Assembly (NCBI GenBank): GCA_002420145.1
Contig: DIHL01000015.1
Coordinates: 1 to 31,160, forward strand
Reading direction: 5' to 3'
DNA from: Bacteroidetes bacterium UBA5697
Lineage (GTDB): Bacteria > Bacteroidota > Bacteroidia > B-17B0 > Aurantibacillaceae
Length of the DNA stretch: 31,160 nucleotides
Shown: positions 16,058 to 24,014 of the stretch, piece by piece
Position numbering within the stretch: position 1 is the first letter of the stretch
Layout of the letters: each line of letters begins with the position of its first letter
Notes under the pieces: generated by a model
Told to the model about the DNA's origin: nothing
The model's database searches: none
What the model saw: only the letters and a program-made list of their open reading frames with translations
Program-made: the position numbers and the translations under genes

Positions 16058-17080
16058 TTATTTACCAATAGAATTTAAACCATCAATTGCTGGTTCATAG
16101 TTTGGAATAAGCTGCAAACACATACTATAATCCGCTCTAGCATTATCGTTATCTTTTAATTCCTGATAACAAACACCTCTCGCAAAATAAGCTTGTGTAT
16201 ATTTAGGATTTGAATTAATAGCATTTGTAAAATACTCAATAGCCTTTTTGGGATTCTTATTAATACCAAACTCTATAGCACCAAGATTATATAAAGAAAA
16301 AACATGGGTAGGATTATTTTTCAAAATTCGCTCATATAAAGCTACAGCCTCCTTGATTTGATTAATATCTTGAAATAATTTTGCTTTCGCATACAATGCT
16401 TCTGAATTTGATGGATCAAGACTAATCGCATTATCGTAATATTCAAATGCTAATGGATTTTTTTTAGCTGCATAAATTAATCCTAAATCCAAAAAAATAC
16501 CTGGATTTTTATTATCCTGTTCAATAGCTGTTTCTAAACTCGATATAGCTTTAGCGGTATCCCCTACTTCTTTGTAGATATTACCTTTTAAATAATATGC
16601 TTTTGCTAAATTTTCGTTTACTTTTAATGCTTGATTAATTTTAGCAAACGCATTTTCGTATTGTTTTACAAAGTAATATAGCTCCCCTAATTTTAATAAT
16701 CCATCTGTATTTTCTGGGAATTTTTTAACGACTATTTCTAAAACATCTTTTGCATTTCTAGTCTCATTCGCTGCAAAAAATATATCCGCTTCTGTTAAAT
16801 AAAATGCAGCATTGGTTGTATCAATCCTGATAGCACGCTTAGTATCATTAATAGCATCTTCTAATTGCTTGAATTGCAAATATATTTTCGCTCTTTCATT
16901 ATACAAATTAGCATCATCAGGATTATCTAAAATCTTTTTATTTAAAGCGATTAACTCTGGTGAATTAATAATTTTTGATAAAGAATCTGCACGCTTTGTA
17001 TCTTCAACAACTCCTCCATCTCCTGGCTTACAAGAGAATAAAGAAACTGAAATAGTAATAAGGACTAGTATTTTTTTCAT
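16058..17080 (-). CDS. TPR-repeat lipoprotein
   Basis: The 340-residue protein starts with a lipoprotein signal (MKKILVLITISVSLFSC, lipobox cysteine C17), then a charged linker and about seven tetratricopeptide repeats through the C-terminus (for example ANLYNERAKIYLQFKQLEDA, AKAYYLKGNIYKEVGDTAKA, TQAYFARGVCYQELKDNDNA). It should be anchored by lipid to a periplasm-facing membrane and act as a protein-protein scaffold. It is the last gene of the mlaD/Fe-S operon (8 nt after the CCG protein gene) and is closed by the bidirectional terminator. Partners are unknown. Confidence 0.88.
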   Translation of the reverse strand: MKKILVLITISVSLFSCKPGDGGVVEDTKRADSLSKIINSPELIALNKKILDNPDDANLYNERAKIYLQFKQLEDAINDTKRAIRIDTTNAAFYLTEADIFFAANETRNAKDVLEIVVKKFPENTDGLLKLGELYYFVKQYENAFAKINQALKVNENLAKAYYLKGNIYKEVGDTAKAISSLETAIEQDNKNPGIFLDLGLIYAAKKNPLAFEYYDNAISLDPSNSEALYAKAKLFQDINQIKEAVALYERILKNNPTHVFSLYNLGAIEFGINKNPKKAIEYFTNAINSNPKYTQAYFARGVCYQELKDNDNARADYSMCLQLIPNYEPAIDGLNSIGK

Positions 17081-17088
17081 TGTATGAT

Positions 17089-17877
17089 TTATAAATCGTT
17101 AGCTGAAGCAATTAACTCAGCTACATCTAATACTTTTGTTTTATCTTCTTTATTAAAATGTTTTACACCATCAGTCATCATCGTATTGCAAAACGGACAA
17201 CCCACTGCAATGATATCTGGATTATGAGACAAAGCTTCTTCTGCTCTTTCAACATTTACTTCTTTGTTCCCTTTTTCTGCTTCTTTAAACATTTGAGCTC
17301 CACCCGCACCACAGCATAAACCGTTTGCTTTACTGCGTTTCATCTCAACCAACTCTGCATCTAACTTAGAAATCACATCACGAGGAGCTTCATACACATC
17401 ATTCGCTCTTCCTAAATAACACGGATCATGAAATACAATTTTTTTTCCTTTAAATTCTCCGCCTTGTACTTTTAATTTTCCTTCGTTAATTAATTGTTGT
17501 ACTAATTCGGTGTGATGAATCACTTCATATTTTCCACCTAATTCAGGATATTCGTTTTTAATAGTATTAAAACAGTGAGGGCATCCCGTTACTATTTTCT
17601 TGACATCATAGCCATTTAAAATAGTGATGTTTTGCATGGCTTGCATTTGAAACAAAAACTCATTTCCTGAGCGCTTTGCTGGATCTCCTGTGCAAGATTC
17701 TTCAACACCAAGCACGGCGAAATTTGCACCCACATGATTTAAAATACGAACTATCGCTTTCGTTATTTTTTTTGCTCTATCATCAAAACTACCAGAACAG
17801 CCAACCCAAAATAAAATATCTGGAGTTTCACCATTAGCAATTTTTTCTTGCATTGTAGGTACTTTCAAAGTTTCCAT
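17089..17877 (-). CDS. CCG-domain (Fe-S)-binding protein, HdrB/GlcF/LutA-like
   Basis: The 262-residue protein has cysteine-rich CCG architecture: C27 in VGCSGS, C62, GCPHC (C99, C102), DPCYLGR (C153), GLCCGAGG (C188, C189) and GCPFC (C227, C230). Such domains bind non-cubane or 4Fe-4S clusters in heterodisulfide-reductase HdrB, glycolate oxidase GlcF and lactate-oxidation proteins. With the membrane 4Fe-4S protein two genes upstream it would make a split HdrBC/DsrK-like electron-transfer pair. The electron donor, possibly ETF or a quinone, is not visible here. The gene lies 33 nt after the HAD-like gene in the same operon. Confidence 0.87.
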   Translation of the reverse strand: METLKVPTMQEKIANGETPDILFWVGCSGSFDDRAKKITKAIVRILNHVGANFAVLGVEESCTGDPAKRSGNEFLFQMQAMQNITILNGYDVKKIVTGCPHCFNTIKNEYPELGGKYEVIHHTELVQQLINEGKLKVQGGEFKGKKIVFHDPCYLGRANDVYEAPRDVISKLDAELVEMKRSKANGLCCGAGGAQMFKEAEKGNKEVNVERAEEALSHNPDIIAVGCPFCNTMMTDGVKHFNKEDKTKVLDVAELIASANDL

Positions 17878-17910
17878 AGTCTTTTCAATTATATATTATG
17901 GTTTAAGAAA

Positions 17911-18336
17911 CTATTTTTCAAAAACCTGAATGGTTACATTTTTCTCAATTAAATCTGTAAATCTGCCTTCGTATCTCGTAGCTCTAACCATATGGTTATC
18001 TACCCAATGATAATTACCTCCACGAGGTTTTCCCATTAATAAACCATTGTATTTAAATCCATGTTTGTTTAACCATCTTTCTGTTACATCACGATGTTCT
18101 TCGGTACGTGAAGTAAAAAAAGTAATGATATGTCCTTCATCAAACCATTTATTTAAAGTTACTAAAGCCTCTGGATATAACTCTGCCGTTTCCATGCGCT
18201 CTGGTTGTTCGTTTGGAATGTCATCACAAATAGTTCCATCGATATCAATTAAATAATTTTTTACATGCTCAGGTAATACTGGACTAATTTTTTGTCCATT
18301 CTCTTCTTTCTCTACTAATTTAAAATCTGTACTCAT
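17911..18336 (-). CDS. Small HAD-like phosphatase-fold protein
   Basis: The 141-residue protein has the HAD motif I nucleophile region YLIDIDGTICDD (28-39), a motif II-like FFTSRTEEHRD (73-83), and WVDNH (111-115), where motif IV would be. MGKPRGGNYHWVDN resembles the K/D end of HAD folds. It is too short for a large cap. Relatives in Bacteroidota are sometimes labelled phosphoheptose isomerase, which the sequence does not support because no SIS domain is present. Substrate unknown. It is embedded between two Fe-S protein genes (9 and 33 nt), suggesting a shared transcript, and perhaps a shared process. Confidence 0.75.
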   Translation of the reverse strand: MSTDFKLVEKEENGQKISPVLPEHVKNYLIDIDGTICDDIPNEQPERMETAELYPEALVTLNKWFDEGHIITFFTSRTEEHRDVTERWLNKHGFKYNGLLMGKPRGGNYHWVDNHMVRATRYEGRFTDLIEKNVTIQVFEK

Positions 18337-18345
18337 ATTCTACTC

Positions 18346-19671
18346 TTAATTTTCATTTATCCAATTTGCTCTGTCTGCTGGGCTAAATTGCCAAGGTGCT
18401 CCATTGTTTTCTAAATTTGAAAACATTCCATTTAATTCATTCGGTGCTGAACTTTGCTCTAATACCAATTGCTGACGTAAACCAACAATGATAGCTAATG
18501 GATCAATATTTACTGGGCACTCTTGAACACATGCATTGCAAGTATTACATGCCCAAATTTCTTCGTGTTTAATGTAATCTCCTAACAAGGATTTTCCATC
18601 GTCCACAAAAGTTCCACCATTTTTATCGATGTTTTTTCCAACTTCTTCCAATCTATCTCTTGTATCCATCATAATTTTACGAGGAGATAAAGCTTTGCCT
18701 GTTATGTTTTGAGGGCAAGCAGAAGTACAACGTCCGCACTCTGTGCAAGAATACGCATCTAATAAATTTTTCCAAGTTAAATCTGTTACATCTTTTACTC
18801 CAAACTTAATCACTGCATTTGGATCTAAAACTGGTTGATAAGCTGGATCAAAATTAGGCTTTACAACATCGGTTACTTCAAACAAATTAGTGAATTGTCC
18901 TTTAGCCTTTAGGTTAGAAAAATACACGTTAGGGAAAGCTAATAACACGTGTAAATGTTTTGATTTTGGTAAATAATTCAAAAAGGCAAATACCATCATG
19001 ATATGTCCCCACCAACCAATACGCTCAATTACATGTAAACCTGCATTTGGCATTCCTCCGTAAATTAATGGCCCTAAATGACTGCTAATTGTTAATCCTA
19101 AAGAACCATCACCTAAATTTTCAGCATGCGATTGTCCTCTTGAATACAGGACTTCATCCGCTCCATTCATCATGAATATGAAACAGATTAAAGTGATTTC
19201 CATAATTAAGATAATGTTTGCATCTAATTTTGGCCAACCGTTTAATTCGCTTTTCACTAAACGAGGAACTTTTAGTAAATTTCTTCTTGCTAAAAACGCA
19301 ACTGTTCCAATAAATGCGAGCACTGATAAGATTTCGATAAAACTTACCATAAAAGTATAAAAGCCGCCTAACGAAGCTCTGAAAGCACGATGATGACCAG
19401 TAATACCATCAAATACAATTTCAATTAATTCGATTTGAGTAATTACAAATGCCGCATATAAAAACAAATGCAAGATTGCTGGTATTGGGCGCGTGAACAT
19501 TTTCTTTTGTCCAAGTGCCACCAACATCATGGTTTTTAAACGTTCGCCTTTGTTGTCTTTAATAGAAATATCTTTTCCTAATAAAATATTGCGACGGATT
19601 TTTTTTGCATTAATGAAAAAAAACGTGCTTGAACCAATAAGTAAAGCAATAAAAATGATTGATGAAATCAT
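18346..19671 (-). CDS. Membrane-bound 4Fe-4S dicluster protein, HdrC/DsrM-like electron carrier
   Basis: The 441-residue protein has several N-terminal membrane segments (near 2-20, 65-88, 105-128, 152-168, 218-233) with histidines that could ligate heme. A cytoplasmic ferredoxin domain follows with two CxxCxxCxxxCP sets: C309/C312/C315/C319 and C375/C378/C381/C385. This is the fused NarI-like plus HdrC-like layout of membrane Fe-S oxidoreductases. It probably passes electrons between a soluble flavoprotein and quinone with the CCG protein encoded two genes on. It follows the mlaD-like gene by 9 nt, a linkage I recall from other Bacteroidota but cannot explain. Confidence 0.87.
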   Translation of the reverse strand: MISSIIFIALLIGSSTFFFINAKKIRRNILLGKDISIKDNKGERLKTMMLVALGQKKMFTRPIPAILHLFLYAAFVITQIELIEIVFDGITGHHRAFRASLGGFYTFMVSFIEILSVLAFIGTVAFLARRNLLKVPRLVKSELNGWPKLDANIILIMEITLICFIFMMNGADEVLYSRGQSHAENLGDGSLGLTISSHLGPLIYGGMPNAGLHVIERIGWWGHIMMVFAFLNYLPKSKHLHVLLAFPNVYFSNLKAKGQFTNLFEVTDVVKPNFDPAYQPVLDPNAVIKFGVKDVTDLTWKNLLDAYSCTECGRCTSACPQNITGKALSPRKIMMDTRDRLEEVGKNIDKNGGTFVDDGKSLLGDYIKHEEIWACNTCNACVQECPVNIDPLAIIVGLRQQLVLEQSSAPNELNGMFSNLENNGAPWQFSPADRANWINEN

Positions 19672-19680
19672 AGAGCGAAA

Positions 19681-20664
19681 TTAAAGTTTAGGTTTGTTTT
19701 TATCTTTTCTTCCAAATACTGAGAAGTGGATGTAGCGTTCTGGATTGATACGTAAGTCTTTCATTAACTTATCTAAATCATCACTAGCTTTATTTAAGTT
19801 ATTATATAACGAATCGTTTTTAGCTAATTTACCAAGAGTACCTTGTCCTGAATTTATTTGAGCTACTAATTTATTTAATTCTGCTAACGTTTTATCAGCT
19901 TCATCAATAGCACCTTTTAAATTAGATTTTGCTAAACTATCTGATAAATTACTGAAATTACCAATGATATTATCAATCTTACCCGTGTTTTGCTCAAGCA
20001 TTCCTGCAAGAGTATTTAACTTAGTTAGGATAGATGAAATTTTAGCTTTTTCGGAAGCCACTAAATCGTCTAATTTATAGGCCGTTTGTTCTAAACTTTG
20101 AATAGCTAATTTAATACTCTCAAATGACTTGCTTAAATTTTCACGAGTTTTATCGTTTAACACAACTTCAACAATTGTCATAACTGAATCAACAGAAGAC
20201 AATAATCCTTCAATCTTTTTTTGTAGTGGAGCCAATTGTTTACTAACGGCTGTTTTTAATCCTTCTTCAGTTTCTGCAATTAAAGTATCGCCAGATTTCA
20301 CAAACTCAGTTTCATTACTATAAATAATCTCTACTGCTTTAGAGCCAAGTAAATCAGAACTTACAGCTTTGGCAATAGAATACTTAGGAATATTAACGTC
20401 TTCAGTCAACAAAAACTTAACCAATACTCCATATTCGCCTTTACTATCTTTAATTAAAGAAATCTTGTTGATTTGCCCCACCTTAAAACCATTCACTAAT
20501 AATGGATTTGCTTCAATTAAACCATCTATTTTTGGATATACAGCGTATAATTCATACTTATGGCTAAATAAATTACTTCCTTTAAGGAAATTAAATCCCC
20601 AAATAAAAAAGCCTATAGCAGCTGTAACAACAATACCTATTTTAAATTCTTTTGAAATCTTCAC
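19681..20664 (-). CDS. mlaD: MlaD-family MCE protein
   Basis: The 327-residue protein has one N-terminal membrane anchor (about 8-25, IGIVVTAAIGFFIWGF), an MCE beta-barrel domain (about 36-117, containing VNGFKVGQINKISL and the pore-lining SSDLLGSKAVEI), and a long helical, coiled-coil-prone tail (about 130-300). MCE proteins form hexameric rings that carry lipids in the periplasm, working with MlaE/MlaF. It should pair with the MlaEF genes at 12852-14350, although these lie in another operon. The start is GTG: MKISKEFKIG matches the usual start of Bacteroidota homologues, and no ATG is suitably placed. A TATATTAG box is 18 nt upstream. Confidence 0.92.
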   Translation of the reverse strand: MKISKEFKIGIVVTAAIGFFIWGFNFLKGSNLFSHKYELYAVYPKIDGLIEANPLLVNGFKVGQINKISLIKDSKGEYGVLVKFLLTEDVNIPKYSIAKAVSSDLLGSKAVEIIYSNETEFVKSGDTLIAETEEGLKTAVSKQLAPLQKKIEGLLSSVDSVMTIVEVVLNDKTRENLSKSFESIKLAIQSLEQTAYKLDDLVASEKAKISSILTKLNTLAGMLEQNTGKIDNIIGNFSNLSDSLAKSNLKGAIDEADKTLAELNKLVAQINSGQGTLGKLAKNDSLYNNLNKASDDLDKLMKDLRINPERYIHFSVFGRKDKNKPKL

Positions 20665-20682
20665 ACTGTATTTTTTGAAGCC

Positions 20683-20690
20683 CTAATATA
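20683..20690 (-). promoter_or_regulatory. Possible -7 promoter element for the mlaD/Fe-S operon
   Basis: Minus-strand TATATTAG lies 18 nt before the GTG start of the MCE gene, identical to the octamer upstream of mlaE. It is one base off TAnnTTTG. No clear -33 box is present. Confidence 0.35.
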
Positions 20691-20736
20691 CAGTTTTTTA
20701 TTTAATTAAAATGCCTGAAAAGAGCACTTTTAGTCT

Positions 20737-21720
20737 CTATTTCTTAACAGGTAATGCCGATTTAATTATACCTTGAAATGAAACAATATTTAAAGGAAAT
20801 TCTAAAAAAACATGTAAAAAACTAATAAAATATAAGGCTTTTAGTCCAATATTATAATCTATGACATATAAGGTCACTGAAAATATCCATAATGCCAAAG
20901 TAACAAAAAGTGTTTTCTTAGGCACTTTATGCCATTGAATGACTGATGTTTTAGAAAACCAATTTAAATAATGATAAGTATATGAAAAAGCAATAAATCG
21001 CATCACAATAAATCCAGCATTTGTTTGATATACGATTGCATCCACATCTGTTGTGTCTGTTTGCAATCCAAACAAATCGATTAAAAATTTATTTAGTAAA
21101 TAAAACAAATCATAACTTTTAGTAACATATCCTGATACTTGATATTGTAAACCAGGAGCTTTAATGACAAAAAACGATAACGCTATAACAACTAAAGCCA
21201 CAATTGATAAATAACCTGCCGTTGATTTATTTTTTAAAACACCATAAAACATAAATGCCCAAGTGAAGAAAAGTACATGAATAATGGTTGGTAAAAAAAC
21301 ACCTACCCAAACAAAATAAGTGTACCCTGTTTTTGCCATGGCAAGTCCTATAATAGCTAATATCGCTAATACAACACGATATAAATTATCTTTAATGAAT
21401 ACAAAAATAAGCGACAATAAAACACCGTACAAAATAATATGAGGTATTTGAGAGTCTGACTTTGCGGGTTTAATAAATGAAAAATAAAAAACCAAAACAC
21501 ATAAAATACTCAAAAACAAGAAATCGTATTTGCCTTTTGTGTAATAATTCTTCTTATGCAACCAGCCAATCTCAGTTAAATAATGAAGTGGACCTAACAC
21601 CGCATACGAGAATAAAAATAACTCAAATGGAAGAATAAAAGCCAGTATGGCAGACAATACCATTAATCCAATATTGGCATAATGAATTTGATCGTTATTA
21701 AGAGTGCTAAGTTTTAACAA
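20737..21720 (-). CDS. Unrecognised multispanning membrane protein with intramembrane histidines
   Basis: The 327-residue protein is very hydrophobic, with roughly eight to nine membrane segments. Conserved-looking polar spots sit inside or at the edges of helices: GPLHYLTE (H46, E50), WLHKKNYY (H55), PTIIHVLFFTW (H148), YTYHYLNWFSK (H250), QWHKVP (H264) and FLHVFLEFPLN (H303, E307). The spacing recalls membrane metal enzymes (Brp/Blh carotenoid oxygenases, fatty-acid hydroxylases), but I do not recognise the family and homology is not claimed. The frame opens with TTG at 21720; no in-frame ATG precedes it before a stop, and the next Met is M20 inside the first helix. It lies 58 nt after a DUF5522 gene on the same strand. 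Confidence 0.7.
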   Translation of the reverse strand: MLKLSTLNNDQIHYANIGLMVLSAILAFILPFELFLFSYAVLGPLHYLTEIGWLHKKNYYTKGKYDFLFLSILCVLVFYFSFIKPAKSDSQIPHIILYGVLLSLIFVFIKDNLYRVVLAILAIIGLAMAKTGYTYFVWVGVFLPTIIHVLFFTWAFMFYGVLKNKSTAGYLSIVALVVIALSFFVIKAPGLQYQVSGYVTKSYDLFYLLNKFLIDLFGLQTDTTDVDAIVYQTNAGFIVMRFIAFSYTYHYLNWFSKTSVIQWHKVPKKTLFVTLALWIFSVTLYVIDYNIGLKALYFISFLHVFLEFPLNIVSFQGIIKSALPVKK

Positions 21721-21778
21721 AGTATTTTTATAATTTCAATCAAATATCTAAAAAATAAATTGGATTAAGAAACAGAAA

Positions 21779-21949
21779 TTATTTCTTCTCATTTTCAAAC
21801 TTACCTGTTTTTTTATTGTAGCCATAAGGGCAATGCTTACAACCATTTTTACAGCAGTATCCTCGCTTTAAATGATATTTCTCAGTAAATATAATATAAC
21901 CCTCTGGGCTATAATAAAAATCTTCTGGGTCTAATTCTTTATTAAACAT
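21779..21949 (-). CDS. DUF5522-like small cysteine-rich protein (56 aa)
   Basis: A 56-codon gene: ATG at 21947-21949, TAA at 21779-21781. The protein contains FYYSPEGYIIFTEKYHLKRG followed by YCCKNGCKHCPYGYNKK (residues 31-47), the C-C-x3-C-x2-C-P-Y core I associate with DUF5522, a short family common in Bacteroidota with no established function. The four cysteines could bind zinc or a cluster. It is too short for many ORF finders. Its start is 24 nt from the divergent barrel gene, and it is upstream of the multispanning membrane protein gene on the same strand. A perfect TATATTTG box lies 38 nt upstream. Confidence 0.85.
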   Translation of the reverse strand: MFNKELDPEDFYYSPEGYIIFTEKYHLKRGYCCKNGCKHCPYGYNKKTGKFENEKK

Positions 21950-21973
21950 TAAATTAATGATTAATTTTACGTT

Positions 21974-23134
21974 ATGATTTCAGTATACAAATATACTACT
22001 TTAATTCTTTTTGCATTTTTCTGCTTTACTTCAATAGCTCAGCAAGATTCAACAAAAAAGAAACTCATTACTATTCAATTAAAAAATGATTCTAATGTTT
22101 TATTTCAAAATAAAAAATTAGCCCCTGATGAAAAATTAAATGAACCCAAACTAGAAATTGGAGCTTATCTCAGTTCTTATTATGCATACTATTCGGAAGA
22201 CAATTCTTCGGATTACGTCAAACATGCTACCATGGCTGCTCGCAACAATGAGTTTGGATTAAATATGGTGATGATATCATTAGGGTATCGATCAAGGAAA
22301 GTGCGAAGCAATGTGACTTTACATTTCGGAGATATTGCTGAAAGCACTTGGCCTAATAAATTTAATATGATTCAGGAAGCGAATGCTGGAGTAGAATTAT
22401 TTAAAAATCTATGGTTTGATGCAGGCGTTTTTAGATCGCATATAGGATTAGAAAGCACTCAGCCAAGAGAAAATATTACCTCTGGCATGACATTAGCTAA
22501 TGTTTATGAGCCTTACTTCTTTTCGGGAGCTAAATTAACCTATCTAATTAATTCAAAATTAAGTTTACAATTAAATACCTTTAATAGCTTTAATTCTATT
22601 ATTGAAACCAATAAAAATAAATTATTTGGAAGTTCTGTGGTGTTTGCTCCAAACGATTATTTATCTATCACCTATAATTTTATTACTGGTGACGATACTC
22701 CTGACTCTGTTGATTTAAAACATCAACGCTTTTATCATAATCTATACGCTACATACCAAAAAAAGAAAATAAGTATTGGTGCAGAGTTTAATTATGGTAT
22801 TCAGGAATATAGCAAACGAATAGACCCAATCACTGTTGGAACTGCTTACATGAATAGTTCATTGTTGTTATTCAAACATCAATCATTCAAAAAAGTAGCA
22901 TTTTATACTCGCGGCGAATGGTTTAGTGATGAGGATGAAATTTTAAGTATTGGTTCAAATATGGGTAAATACACGTGGGGCGCCACTGCTGGAATTGAAT
23001 ATAAGCCCGTTAAAAATATGGCACTAAGTGTAGAGGGAAGACAATTAAATTCTGAAAAAGAAAATTTTTATTACAACGGAGAATATCGCAAAGAACGTAA
23101 TGAATTTATTTTTTGTTTAGATGTTTGGTTTTAA
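21974..23134 (+). CDS. Outer-membrane beta-barrel protein (porin-like)
   Basis: The 386-residue protein has a signal peptide ending TSIAQ (about residue 22). A short linker leads to a series of alternating amphipathic strands with aromatic girdles and a final strand ending FIFCLDVWF, with the C-terminal Phe typical of barrels. GVFRSHIGLES, PRENITSG and VYEPYFFSGAKLTY resemble Bbp2-like putative porins of Bacteroidota. Substrate unknown; the fold call is firmer than the function. The stop is followed after one base by the ATG of the PLP enzyme gene, so the two are likely co-transcribed. Its promoter must lie in or beside the divergent DUF5522 gene. Confidence 0.75.
   Translation: MISVYKYTTLILFAFFCFTSIAQQDSTKKKLITIQLKNDSNVLFQNKKLAPDEKLNEPKLEIGAYLSSYYAYYSEDNSSDYVKHATMAARNNEFGLNMVMISLGYRSRKVRSNVTLHFGDIAESTWPNKFNMIQEANAGVELFKNLWFDAGVFRSHIGLESTQPRENITSGMTLANVYEPYFFSGAKLTYLINSKLSLQLNTFNSFNSIIETNKNKLFGSSVVFAPNDYLSITYNFITGDDTPDSVDLKHQRFYHNLYATYQKKKISIGAEFNYGIQEYSKRIDPITVGTAYMNSSLLLFKHQSFKKVAFYTRGEWFSDEDEILSIGSNMGKYTWGATAGIEYKPVKNMALSVEGRQLNSEKENFYYNGEYRKERNEFIFCLDVWF
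21988..21995 (-). promoter_or_regulatory. Consensus -7 promoter element for the DUF5522 / membrane-protein genes
   Basis: Minus-strand TATATTTG is a perfect match to the Bacteroidota -7 consensus TAnnTTTG, 38 nt upstream of the DUF5522 ATG. It lies inside the first codons of the divergent barrel gene. No clear -33 TTTG is seen at 19-21 nt. Confidence 0.4.
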
Positions 23135-23135
23135 A

Positions 23136-24014
23136 ATGATTTCCTACCAACCAATTATAAATCATATAAACTATAACGGTTACCAAATTGGTATTTTACG
23201 TTTAGATTTAATTCATCCTGATATTTCTGGTAATAAATGGTTTAAATTGAAATACAATTTAGAACAGGCAAAAAATGAAAACAATCACACCATTATCACA
23301 TTTGGCGGCGCTTTCTCCAACCATATTGCTGCTACTGCTGTAGCTAGCAAATTGGCTGGTTTTAAAAGTATTGGCATTATTCGAGGAGAAGAAACTTCTG
23401 CTAACAACCCTACTCTATCTGTTGCAAAACAAAATGTCATGGAATTGCTATTTGTAAGCAGAACTGAATATTCTCAGAAAAATGATAGTGGATATTTACA
23501 GCGATTACGATATATGTATCCTGGCGCTTATATCATACCTGAAGGCGGTGATAATAAACTAGGACAAACAGGTTGTGAAGAAATTTTAACATCAGATATG
23601 TTTAGGTATAAAAACATATTTTGCGCATACGGCACTGGAACCACTTACAAAGGAATTTCAAAATCTCTTTTACCGCATCAAAAATTAAACGTTATAAACG
23701 TGCTAAATTTTGAAGCTATTGCAACTGAACCACAAACCACGATTTTAAATAATTTTCATTTTGGAGGTTATGCAAAACACACCAAAGAATTATTAGATTT
23801 TAAAACATGGTTTGAAAACACCTACTCTATTCCTTTGGATTATGTGTACACTACCAAGCTTTTTTTTGCAGCTTTTGAGTTAATGAAAGAAGAAAAATTA
23901 GAAAAAAATAATCCTATTTTGATTATTCATTGTGGTGGATTACAAGGAAATAAAGGCTACGAGGAGCGTTACAATCTAAATCCTAATCGCCATGTAAATG
24001 ATGCCCAAGGGTAA
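23136..24014 (+). CDS. PLP-dependent ACC deaminase / D-cysteine desulfhydrase family protein
   Basis: The protein is 292 residues from the ATG at 23136. An upstream in-frame ATG at 23121 overlaps the barrel gene by 14 nt and is less likely. The PLP lysine is K34 in SGNKWFKLKYNL, the fold-type II pattern of this family; SNH (61-63) follows the FGGAF loop, and GTGTTYKG binds phosphate. HCGGLQGNKGYEERY near the end is the family's C-terminal motif. Members cleave D-cysteine or 1-aminocyclopropane-1-carboxylate to ammonia and an oxo-acid; D-cysteine or another beta-substituted D-amino acid is likelier in a bacterium of this type. About 11 residues past the motif overlap the convergent gene by 46 nt. 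Confidence 0.87.
   Translation: MISYQPIINHINYNGYQIGILRLDLIHPDISGNKWFKLKYNLEQAKNENNHTIITFGGAFSNHIAATAVASKLAGFKSIGIIRGEETSANNPTLSVAKQNVMELLFVSRTEYSQKNDSGYLQRLRYMYPGAYIIPEGGDNKLGQTGCEEILTSDMFRYKNIFCAYGTGTTYKGISKSLLPHQKLNVINVLNFEAIATEPQTTILNNFHFGGYAKHTKELLDFKTWFENTYSIPLDYVYTTKLFFAAFELMKEEKLEKNNPILIIHCGGLQGNKGYEERYNLNPNRHVNDAQG

Noticed and set aside
17911..18336. Annotation as phosphoheptose isomerase (GmhA-like)
   Set aside because: The sequence shows a HAD motif (DIDGT) and no sugar-isomerase (SIS) domain; that label appears to be a propagated database error.
20665..20736. Terminator after the multispanning membrane protein gene
   Set aside because: Only a 5-bp stem (AAAAG/CTTTT) with no T-run directly after it; too weak to call.
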